From Croceimicrobium sp965658275 (GTDB taxonomy: Bacteria; Bacteroidota; Bacteroidia; Flavobacteriales; Schleiferiaceae), in assembly GCA_965658275.1 (NCBI GenBank), contig CBFHRN010000050.1, forward strand, positions 1 through 13,525: a stretch of DNA of 13,525 nt, given 5' to 3'. Below are positions 7,188 through 13,525 of this stretch, one piece after another. Positions within the stretch are counted from its first letter, which is position 1, and every line of letters begins with the position of its first letter. A program made the translations under genes and the position numbers. Under the pieces are notes generated by a model that did no database searches, was not told the origin of the DNA, and was given only the letters and a program-made list of their open reading frames with translations.

Positions 7188-8268
7188 CGACGTAGTCCAC
7201 CCTCACGTTTAAAGCCTGCATCATGTCTACTTTAAGCCAAATTACATTTTGCTGCAAAACATCAAATGTTTGAAGCATATCTGCAGTCTGATTTACAGCA
7301 GCGTTCGACAAATCCTGATCCAATACACCTGCCTGCTGCTGAACTAGCAAAAATTGATTTTCAATGGCATCGCTAAGCAGCTGATTATTGTTCTCGATTT
7401 TCAAATAATCGAGATAAGCATTTAAACTAGGTCCCGTGCTGAGTGAATCAAATGATATCCCACCAAAAAATCTACGGTGGGCTTCCAAAGATTCGAAAAA
7501 TAAGCTCCGAGAAAAATCCTCGCGGTACAAGGCTTCTGCCCGATTCGCCAAAGGCATGCCTGAAAAAACGCCTGCTGGAATTCCAATTTTCCCAGCTCTT
7601 AATTCCTTTTCGTAATGATAGACAAAGTCATTAATGAGCTTATTCACGGAGGCATCCGCCGAAGAGCCAGCATTGCTAATAAAGTCCTGACGATAGCTCC
7701 CTTGCCAAGCTTGCAACACCCCATTGCTGAGGGTCAATAAGCGCTGACTAAGGTCTTGCAAATAAGCTCGTAAATTTGCCTTCGCACTTAAATCGATGGG
7801 GGCAAACAACAAATAATCAATGGCGGGCCAGCCTTGAATATCGAAAGTCGAGGGGAGACCTAAATTGTAATTACCCGATGCTACTGTAGAAATCAACTCA
7901 CTCGTATCGCAGGGGTATACATTAGTATAATTACGTAGGGAAGCTGTTTCAGCCGGACCAATTTCGTAAATACTCACCCATTGCCATGCTTGGTAGGCTT
8001 GATCGTATTGTGCCTGTAGCGCTTGCAAATCGATAGCTGATAAGCTTTGTTGGTAGCGCTGATTGAGACTATCAAATTGCTCTAATTCTGCTACATAATT
8101 AGCATAAGCGGGGATAATAATTTCATCCGCCCAAAACTCCAACATTGCACTCCGATCGAAGTTATCTTCAATCGAAGAATCAGGCTTGGGTTCTTCAACA
8201 CAAGCAAGGCTAAGGCTTAGCAAAAGCCCTAGACTTATCCATCTCATACCTCCCATTACACTCTCCAT
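7171..8268 (-). CDS. Imelysin-like lipoprotein with altered GxHxxE motif
   Basis: Up to 365 residues. The first Met (8268) and the Met at residue 8 (8247) are both possible starts. The later one gives the cleaner lipoprotein signal MRWISLGLLLSLSLAC, with lipid-carrying Cys23 in the longer numbering. The mature part is helical and of imelysin length, with AYQAWQWVSIYEIGPAE (91-107), a first-repeat signature of the imelysin-like family, and GWPAIDYLLFAP (146-157) where family members have G-x-H-x-x-E. Here the His is Pro148 and the Glu is Asp151, so the proposed metal site is altered. Family members include bacterial iron-regulated and iron-uptake proteins (IrpA, EfeO-type). It starts six bases after the DUF4856 gene and overlaps the HTTM gene, suggesting a surface or periplasmic partner of the TonB receptor, perhaps in iron binding. 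Confidence 0.85.
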   Translation of the reverse strand: MESVMGGMRWISLGLLLSLSLACVEEPKPDSSIEDNFDRSAMLEFWADEIIIPAYANYVAELEQFDSLNQRYQQSLSAIDLQALQAQYDQAYQAWQWVSIYEIGPAETASLRNYTNVYPCDTSELISTVASGNYNLGLPSTFDIQGWPAIDYLLFAPIDLSAKANLRAYLQDLSQRLLTLSNGVLQAWQGSYRQDFISNAGSSADASVNKLINDFVYHYEKELRAGKIGIPAGVFSGMPLANRAEALYREDFSRSLFFESLEAHRRFFGGISFDSLSTGPSLNAYLDYLKIENNNQLLSDAIENQFLLVQQQAGVLDQDLSNAAVNQTADMLQTFDVLQQNVIWLKVDMMQALNVRVDYVDADGD

Positions 8269-8274
8269 AAACGG

Positions 8275-9513
8275 TTAATTCCTCACCTGGCTCAGGTTAA
8301 ACTTAAATCGATCCGCAATACGGTTGGATAAATCATCAAGTGTTTGATCACTAACATCCCACAAGCCATGGCTGCCATCTCCCATTAAATCGTTGAGTAT
8401 CCCGCTTACCTCGGCTCCCGTAAAATAGGGCGAATCGTCCGCTACATTATGCGTAAAACGTAGGCTGTAGATGAAACCATAGGCCTCCGATAGATCATGA
8501 AGTGCCGCTCCATCCTCCTTATTCGCGAAAGCCTTTTTCGCCGCCTGAAGGTAAAAAGCGCATCGAATACCGATCATTTCAGAAAGCTCTTCGCGAATAA
8601 TATCTGCTTGAGCATCCCGTAAGTCATAGTCACCCCCAACTATAGCCGCTCTTCCTAATTTAAAGGCATCGAAAATGCGCTGGGCGACACCCGCAAAGTC
8701 TGGATCTCCTTCCAGGCGACCTAAATACTTATTTAGAAAGTCATCATCCCCTCCAAGACTAGCTAAGGGCTCGGCGCCATTGGCTGCACCGCCAAATAAA
8801 TAACCATAGGCTTCATCCCACTTATGCTCCATGATTGTATGGTTTTGGCCTTCCGCCAAGATACCGGCTTCATTATCCTCTCGATTAGATCCTGCGTCAA
8901 GAACCGCAGCACTGAGGTAATTATTAAGCAATTGGTCTAGAGTAAGCGCACCGATTAAAGACTTTCCGACTGCCTGATCAAACTCAAGACCCTTGGCATT
9001 TACATAGCGAGGCGTGGCTCCATCAGCAACCTGGCCTGGTACTCCTGGACTGGCAGCTTGATTTACAAAAGGAAAAATTTCATCTACCTGGGCTTCAATC
9101 CAGGCATCAATTTGGGCACGAATTGCAGCCCCTTCAGTAACATTCATTGAAAAATAATCATAGGAAGCGGCAGACTTGGATCGCAAGCTCTTGTCTGAAT
9201 TATTTAAATCAGGATTTGAAAAAGGATCTACATCATTTCCGAGGGAATCCTGATTGGCATACATCGCTAGTAATTCGGCTTTAGTTTTGGTAAAGTCGAG
9301 TAAAGCAGCATTGAGCTCCTTCCCCATAGCTAAACGCATGGTTTGCCCCTCATAAGACACTGTACTTTGGCCATTTCTTTCAAAGGCATACGTCGCTGGC
9401 GCCTCAACGCCTGAATCAGATGAACCCGGCATCTCTTCTTTAGAACAAGAGGCTGATAAGATTAAAATGGTGGCACCTAAAAGACTAGTTTGCAGAGATT
9501 TGAATACCTTCAT
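8275..9513 (-). CDS. DUF4856 domain lipoprotein
   Basis: A 412-residue lipoprotein. The frame stays open to a Met at 9573, but the Met at 9513 is chosen because it directly precedes a standard lipoprotein signal (MKVFKSLQTSLLGATILILSASC, read as two pieces MKVFKSLQTS and LLGATILILSASC; Cys23). A start at 9573 would also lie upstream of the predicted promoter. The mature part is mostly helical and contains IMEHKWDEAYGYLFG (about 227-241), a strong DUF4856 signature, followed by a second helical half with AAIVGGDYDLRDAQADIIREE-like helices. DUF4856 proteins commonly sit beside imelysin-like genes in Bacteroidota and resemble imelysins in being helical, lipid-anchored and metal-uptake associated; no activity is established to my knowledge. 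It is the first gene of the four-gene operon. Confidence 0.85.
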   Translation of the reverse strand: MKVFKSLQTSLLGATILILSASCSKEEMPGSSDSGVEAPATYAFERNGQSTVSYEGQTMRLAMGKELNAALLDFTKTKAELLAMYANQDSLGNDVDPFSNPDLNNSDKSLRSKSAASYDYFSMNVTEGAAIRAQIDAWIEAQVDEIFPFVNQAASPGVPGQVADGATPRYVNAKGLEFDQAVGKSLIGALTLDQLLNNYLSAAVLDAGSNREDNEAGILAEGQNHTIMEHKWDEAYGYLFGGAANGAEPLASLGGDDDFLNKYLGRLEGDPDFAGVAQRIFDAFKLGRAAIVGGDYDLRDAQADIIREELSEMIGIRCAFYLQAAKKAFANKEDGAALHDLSEAYGFIYSLRFTHNVADDSPYFTGAEVSGILNDLMGDGSHGLWDVSDQTLDDLSNRIADRFKFNLSQVRN

Positions 9514-9542
9514 TTTATTTAGATTAAATTTAAATAGTGACG

Positions 9543-9574
9543 CAAAACTAAAGTGAGGGTTTAACATGAACAAA
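9543..9574 (-). promoter_or_regulatory. Promoter of the DUF4856-imelysin-HTTM-TonB receptor operon
   Basis: On the minus strand TTTG (9571-9574) and TAGTTTTG (9543-9550) are separated by 20 bases, a full match to the Bacteroidota -33/-7 consensus. Transcription would start near 9536, about 23 bases before the ATG at 9513. The -33 box lies inside an inverted repeat (9563-9589), a candidate operator. Confidence 0.7.
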
Positions 9575-9589
9575 GATTTTTGTCATGTT
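9563..9589. promoter_or_regulatory. Candidate operator: inverted repeat over the -33 box
   Basis: AACATGA (9563-9569) and TCATGTT (9583-9589) are perfect inverted half-sites with centres 20 bp apart, two helical turns, and the -33 TTTG box lies between them. This is the geometry of a dimeric repressor site. It does not resemble the classical GATAATGATAATCATTATC Fur box, so the regulator is not identified. Confidence 0.45.
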
Positions 9590-9593
9590 TTTC

Positions 9594-9624
9594 AAAAAAA
9601 AAGGCGCTTAAAAATTAAGCGCCT
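9594..9624 (-). terminator. Terminator of the T9SS surface-protein gene
   Basis: Read on the minus strand, AGGCGCTTAA and TTAAGCGCCT (plus-strand 9602-9611 and 9615-9624) form a perfect ten-pair stem with a three-base loop, followed by a T run (nine A on the plus strand, 9594-9602). It lies 20 bases after the stop of the surface-protein gene and just upstream of the next promoter, so the two transcription units are separate. Confidence 0.93.
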
Positions 9625-9643
9625 CATTGGGAAGTTCCCAAGT

Positions 9644-12600
9644 TTAATTCTCTTTAACTAGCCTCCAATACCTAAGCGATTTATCCGATGCTCTATACCG
9701 CAATTGATAAAGTCCAGGAGCTAAGTCACTTGTCTGAATTCTGATCAGTCCTTCGCGATCTAAGTCGAAACTTCGAATTAGTTTTCCCGCGCCATTAAAC
9801 AGTTCCAATCGGCCCCCTTCTTTCGCATCTACACCTCTTTCAATCAATAAAACTTCTCGGAAGGGATTGGGGTAAACTTTGATCTCCTCATTATTCAAAA
9901 GCTCCAATAACCCAATTGAATTAAGCGCCCAAGCCCAAGAATCTTGATCTCCACAAGCATTGGTCACAGTTAGGGTTACGGTATAGAATAAGCCAGGAGT
10001 TGCATAAATATGAATTGGATTCACCCCACTTCCCGTATTTCCATCACCAAAGTCCCAACTATAGGAAGTAGCATTACTAGATGCGGAACCATCGAACTGA
10101 ATCCTCAAACCACTATTAACCGGACTTAATACTGTATAAGTCCAATCTGCTTTGGCAGGAGCACAGACTTGAACCGTCTGGCTTAAGGTTAGTGAATCGC
10201 CACATTCATTCGATACGGTTAGCGTTATAGTATAAGTAGACCCAAGTGCATAAGTATGGGTGCCATTGGCAATGGTATCTGTAGTACCATCTCCGAAATC
10301 CCAGAAATAAGAACTGGCATTTTGGGCATTTGCACTAAAACTCAAGTCGAAGCCACTCATAGTCGCTCCTATCTGCGCACTTAGGGTATCACAGATCTGA
10401 AGATTCAATTGTAAGGTATCACCCGTGCCGCAATCATTAAATGCATATAAAGTTATGCTATATAAACCTGCGGTGGCATAAACGTGATTGGTAAGGAAAC
10501 CGCTGCCGGTATTACCATCCCCATAATCCCAAGCTAGACTATCTGCATTTATTGAAGTGTTACCATCGAAGCTTACTCCCAAATAAGAATTGGTAGCAAT
10601 CATATTCGCGGTAACCGTATCACATGGCAGTGTCGTAATAGTATCAGAGACTCCACCGGTACTAAATTGCCCCACCGAACAGGAATCATATATGTAGACG
10701 ACATAGGCGGTATTTGGCAACAATCCTGTTAAATTGTAAGGACTACTTAAACCAGTAATCACCTGCATGGCACTGGGACCACTAGGTAAATCATAATAGG
10801 TGAGAATGCTCTTATTTGGTCCATTAGAAGAATTCCAAGAAAGACTAAAATCGTTTTGTCCGATATTGGAAACGCTCAAATTAATTGGATCCGGACAAGG
10901 TAAAATTGCATCTCTCACCTCTATCCCATCTATAGCGATATCTCCTGTGAAAGAAGTGGCATCGCCAATAAACTTAATGGTAATGGTGTCTCCTTGATAT
11001 GCGGTAATGTCTATCGAATCCGAAATCCAAGCGGAGGTGCTATTGATCTGTTGCTGACCTAAATGGGTGCGCAATAAAACAGGACCTCCAGAGTATTCGA
11101 TTTCGATACTCAAATTAGTGATGGTGGCGCCAAACATGTGATAACTGTAGAAAATATGTGGAGCCGCAATTAAGGTATCCACTATAATTGGTGGCGTACT
11201 AATGATAGCCTGCGCTGCACCTCTCGAAGCTTCGGTATACAAGTAATTACCGCTACCGCTTAAGTCACTAGCAGGACCAGTATTGGCCGAGGGTGTTGTT
11301 CCCGTTCCAGTGCCCCACTGCATTTGAGCACTTGGAACTCGAATCCAACAAGGATCAATCTGATCACCATTATTGGTGCCTCCTGTTCCTTCTGCCCATG
11401 CATTGCCATCAAAATCCTCATAGAATGGCATGGTATAAGGATTGCAAGCAATTTTTTCATCTACCACCATCTCGTCAATAGCAATGTCTGAATGGAAGAC
11501 ACTACCACCTCCAGCTTTTATAGCTCTAAAACGGAACTTCACCGTTTGATTTAAATATAGGGACAAATCACTTCTCTGCTCAATCCAAGTATTGCCTTGG
11601 TCACCGCTAAGCGAACCCAGATTAGTCCAAGTTCCATTACTTTCAATATCCCAATAGAATTCCAAACCGGTACCGGCATTGCTAAACATATGCAACCAGA
11701 AACGCAATTCGGGGTTGACCAGAGCCGACATATCGATGAGACCGGATTGCAAGACAGCGGTATCACCGCCCGCACCTCCGGTGCCTTCGGTATACACATA
11801 ATTTCCGGAGCCAGAAGTGTGATCACCGCCCGGTCCAGTTCCAATGCTTGGCGTAGCGCCACTTCCTCCACCCCAGAAATACAAGGTATCCCGATTACGA
11901 GTCCAACAAGGAGAAACAGTTGCTCCTGTATTTAGGCCCCCTAGGCCTTCATCAAATCCTAGATCAAAACTCTCATAATAAGGAGCTACATAAGTACCGC
12001 AAAGAGTAAAAAAGCTTACCGGTCCCTGCCAAGCTGAAGTGTCTCCCGGTCCGCATATGGCACGAACATAGACATCATAAAAACTTCCAGGCTGCAATCC
12101 AGCTAGGCTAGCAGAACTTCCACTTGCAATTTGAGAACTAGCCGTACCCACCGCGAAACCGCTGGGTCCAAAACTTAATTCAGCTGAAGAACCAGTGCTG
12201 GTCCAAGAAACACTTGCCGTTGAAGTAGTTATGCCAGAAACACTAAGTTGCGAAGGAATAGGGCAGGAAACTGAGTCGATAGCTACTTCATCAATAGCCA
12301 TATCGGCCTGGAAACCCGAACCATAAGCTCGCCAAAGAATTCTAGCTGTATCTCCGCTAAAGGATCTTAGGTCGATCCTCGCTTCCAAGAATGGATCCGC
12401 ATTGGCCGCCTGCTGGGCACCGCTTAATCCCCAAATACGACTTAAGTTTCCATTTACCTCCATATAGGCTACCATACTATCTATATTGGCCCCAAACATG
12501 TGATAGGCAAAGCTCAATTCTGGATTTGGGAAGTTTGGATCAAAATAGAAGTATGGGCTATAAATGGCCCCATAAGGCTCTGTGGTGCCAGAGTATTCTG

Positions 12601-13453
12601 AGTAAATATAGTTTCCTGCTCCACTAAAATCTGCAGAAGGACCAGTTCCTCCGGAAGGGGTTCCCCCATTACCAGTACCAAAGAAAGGTGCTCCTAAGGG
12701 ACGGTCCCAGCAATTATCAATGGTATTACCTGCGTTTTGCCCTCCAAAGCCCGCAGTCCAATTGGCGCCGTCAAAATTTTCAGAAAAGGGAAGGTTTAAA
12801 GGCGCACATAAAGTTTGGAAGGTGTCGCACACCCAGCCTGAAACATCCCCTGCGGCACAACTATCTCGAACACAAACAACATAACTAGTAGAGGCGGCTA
12901 AACCGCTAATAAATGCACTTGGGTTAGTTGTATTGATAATTGTTAATGGACCACCGCTGGTCGCTTGATAGGACACATTAAAATCACTTGCGGAAGCAGG
13001 ACGCCAGGCGATATTGAAACTCGACATGCTTCTAGAAACCAAATTCAAAGAATCTGGATCTGGACAGCTTGGTCCTTCGATAATACTGAAGTCGTCTATG
13101 GCAATATCACCTTGTTGGGCAGTGGCTCCGCTTGATTTTATCGCTCTAAAGCGAACCTTAACCGTTTTGTTGGCATAATTCCTCAGGTCTACGACCACTT
13201 CTGTCCAAGCAAAACCTTGGTTCCCACTTAAGGAACCTAAACTATTCCAGACTCCATTACCCGAATCAATCTCCCAGAACAAATCACCTTGCGAGCCGTT
13301 CTGAGCCCACATTTGGTACCAAAATCTTAATTCAGGGAAATTTAGCGAGCTTAAGTCGACAACAGGGCTTTCAATCCAAGCGGTAGAGCCGCCAGCCGCA
13401 AATGAAGATTCGACAAATACATAATTACCACCACCAGTATGATCTCCAAATGG
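9644..13453 (-). CDS. Giant T9SS-secreted surface protein, 5' end missing (J-like/Fn3/PKD/sorting domains)
   Basis: About 1269 residues remain. An internal Met lies at 13312, but the reading frame and clear homology continue to about 13453, where the sequence switches to an unrelated gene, so start and signal peptide are lost. Order from the broken end: partial choice-of-anchor-J-like domain (13453-13070, ending GDIAIDDFSI), Fn3 (13070-12815), J-like (12810-12270, DMAIDEVAI), Fn3 (12270-12005), J-like (12005-11450, DIAIDEMVV), J-like (11450-10900, DIAIDGIEV), Fn3 (10900-10635), and three PKD domains (10630-9905; WDYGDGNTGSG, WDFGDGTTDT, WDFGDGNTGSG). Last comes a type A sorting domain (about 9870-9647) with IKVYPNPF, LELFNGAGKLIRSF, LAPGLYQLRY. 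The sorting domain directs export by the type IX system and attachment to the cell surface. The other modules are binding or structural folds, so an adhesin or extracellular matrix role is likely; no enzyme domain is visible in the part present. It ends in a strong terminator. Confidence 0.9.
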   Translation of the reverse strand, partial: PFGDHTGGGNYVFVESSFAAGGSTAWIESPVVDLSSLNFPELRFWYQMWAQNGSQGDLFWEIDSGNGVWNSLGSLSGNQGFAWTEVVVDLRNYANKTVKVRFRAIKSSGATAQQGDIAIDDFSIIEGPSCPDPDSLNLVSRSMSSFNIAWRPASASDFNVSYQATSGGPLTIINTTNPSAFISGLAASTSYVVCVRDSCAAGDVSGWVCDTFQTLCAPLNLPFSENFDGANWTAGFGGQNAGNTIDNCWDRPLGAPFFGTGNGGTPSGGTGPSADFSGAGNYIYSEYSGTTEPYGAIYSPYFYFDPNFPNPELSFAYHMFGANIDSMVAYMEVNGNLSRIWGLSGAQQAANADPFLEARIDLRSFSGDTARILWRAYGSGFQADMAIDEVAIDSVSCPIPSQLSVSGITTSTASVSWTSTGSSAELSFGPSGFAVGTASSQIASGSSASLAGLQPGSFYDVYVRAICGPGDTSAWQGPVSFFTLCGTYVAPYYESFDLGFDEGLGGLNTGATVSPCWTRNRDTLYFWGGGSGATPSIGTGPGGDHTSGSGNYVYTEGTGGAGGDTAVLQSGLIDMSALVNPELRFWLHMFSNAGTGLEFYWDIESNGTWTNLGSLSGDQGNTWIEQRSDLSLYLNQTVKFRFRAIKAGGGSVFHSDIAIDEMVVDEKIACNPYTMPFYEDFDGNAWAEGTGGTNNGDQIDPCWIRVPSAQMQWGTGTGTTPSANTGPASDLSGSGNYLYTEASRGAAQAIISTPPIIVDTLIAAPHIFYSYHMFGATITNLSIEIEYSGGPVLLRTHLGQQQINSTSAWISDSIDITAYQGDTITIKFIGDATSFTGDIAIDGIEVRDAILPCPDPINLSVSNIGQNDFSLSWNSSNGPNKSILTYYDLPSGPSAMQVITGLSSPYNLTGLLPNTAYVVYIYDSCSVGQFSTGGVSDTITTLPCDTVTANMIATNSYLGVSFDGNTSINADSLAWDYGDGNTGSGFLTNHVYATAGLYSITLYAFNDCGTGDTLQLNLQICDTLSAQIGATMSGFDLSFSANAQNASSYFWDFGDGTTDTIANGTHTYALGSTYTITLTVSNECGDSLTLSQTVQVCAPAKADWTYTVLSPVNSGLRIQFDGSASSNATSYSWDFGDGNTGSGVNPIHIYATPGLFYTVTLTVTNACGDQDSWAWALNSIGLLELLNNEEIKVYPNPFREVLLIERGVDAKEGGRLELFNGAGKLIRSFDLDREGLIRIQTSDLAPGLYQLRYRASDKSLRYWRLVKEN

Positions 13454-13454
13454 G
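13450..13454. other. Head-on junction between surface-protein gene and sucD fragment
   Basis: Left of the junction the minus strand codes for GDHTGGGNYVF, equivalent to GDHTSGSGNYVY and similar motifs in the protein's other J-like domains; right of it the plus strand codes for SucD. Where the sister domains have Gly-Pro before this motif, the codon before Pro here is Asp, and a stop follows at 13466-13468. The bases ATGG(G) fit both genes, so the join shows four to five bases of microhomology. This is typical of amplification or assembly chimeras and also of end-joining rearrangements. Confidence 0.75.
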
Positions 13455-13525
13455 TCAGAGTACGGCTATCGGTATTGGTGGCGATCCAATTATCGGTACT
13501 TCAATGAAAGAAGCGGTTGAATTAT
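13450..13525 (+). CDS. sucD: Internal fragment of succinyl-CoA synthetase alpha subunit
   Basis: From 13453 the plus strand reads GQSTAIGIGGDPIIGTSMKE and then AVEL to the window edge. This is the highly conserved stretch around residues 155-180 of SucD (GIGGDPI-GT), the alpha subunit of the citric-acid-cycle ATP/ADP-forming succinate-CoA ligase. Both ends are missing: the first 150 or so residues are not upstream, where the sequence is antisense to the T9SS surface-protein gene, and the rest lies beyond the window. Upstream in the same frame the translation (HHQYDLQ) does not resemble SucD, so the homology starts at the ATGG of 13450-13453. There is no start signal here, so it cannot be a working gene as it stands. 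Confidence 0.85.
   Translation, partial: MGQSTAIGIGGDPIIGTSMKEAVEL

Noticed and set aside
9514..9573. Start of the DUF4856 gene at the first Met (9573)
   Set aside because: The extra 20 residues would sit in front of a complete lipoprotein signal, and that start lies upstream of the predicted transcription start.
9563..9589. Fur box at the metal-type operon
   Set aside because: The inverted repeat does not match the classical Fur consensus, so it is reported only as an unidentified operator candidate.
10800..12888. Several 60-110 codon open frames on either strand within the surface-protein gene
   Set aside because: They are other-frame readings of a gene with clear repeated domains; their translations are low in normal protein features and have no start signals.
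13466..13468. In-frame stop upstream of the surface-protein reading frame, suggesting a natural start at the Met at 13312
   Set aside because: Domain homology (GDHTGGGNYVF, LNFPELRFW) continues upstream of 13312 to about 13453, and the stop lies in sucD sequence. The Met at 13312 is in the middle of a domain with no signal peptide.

Overview
The window looks like chromosomal DNA of a member of the Bacteroidota, most likely a marine or aquatic flavobacterium-like lineage. The main reasons are: a very large secreted protein ending in a type IX secretion (T9SS) type A sorting domain; lipoproteins with Bacteroidota-style lipoboxes; a FecA-like TonB receptor with an N-terminal carboxypeptidase-regulatory-like domain; small proteins of Bacteroidota families (DUF6132, DUF4856); and promoter-like sequences of the TTTG / TAnnTTTG type. 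Base composition looks moderate and even. I see no tRNA, rRNA, CRISPR array, transposase or phage gene.

Layout, left to right. (1) 14-1279 (-): a PQQ-type sorbosone/glucose dehydrogenase-like lipoprotein. (2) 1533-2239 (+): a three-gene operon of a two-helix membrane protein (DUF6132), a single-domain rhodanese and a second two-helix membrane protein (DUF2892/YgaP-like). Both membrane proteins carry Cys pairs, so this looks like a sulfur-transfer or thiol module. (3) 2342-3342 (+): a tandem duplication of a small secreted NTF2/lumazine-binding-like gene. Each copy has its own matching promoter/leader and its own terminator; the second copy has a frame disruption between signal peptide and mature domain. 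(4) 9513 down to 3392 (-): a four-gene operon of DUF4856 lipoprotein, imelysin-like lipoprotein, a full-length vitamin K-dependent gamma-carboxylase-like (HTTM) membrane protein and a FecA-like TonB-dependent receptor. Genes 2-3 and 3-4 overlap. A good TTTG-N20-TAGTTTTG promoter precedes it, with an inverted repeat around the -33 element. (5) 9644-13453 (-): a giant T9SS surface protein (choice-of-anchor-J-like, Fn3 and PKD domains, sorting domain), closed by a strong terminator at 9594-9624. Its 5' end is missing. (6) From about 13450 to the end (+): an internal piece of sucD (succinyl-CoA synthetase alpha) joined head-on to the broken surface-protein gene. This is probably a chimeric or rearrangement junction.

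The most interesting unit is the four-gene operon. Gene content points to outer-membrane metal (probably iron) acquisition: a TonB receptor for a chelate and two surface or periplasmic lipoproteins, one with an altered imelysin metal motif. The unexpected member is a gamma-carboxylase homologue that appears to keep the residues matching the human enzyme's catalytic His and Lys. Whether it modifies a protein, a chelator or something else is unknown. The other point needing attention is the sucD junction, which decides whether the right-hand 75 bp belong to this locus at all.
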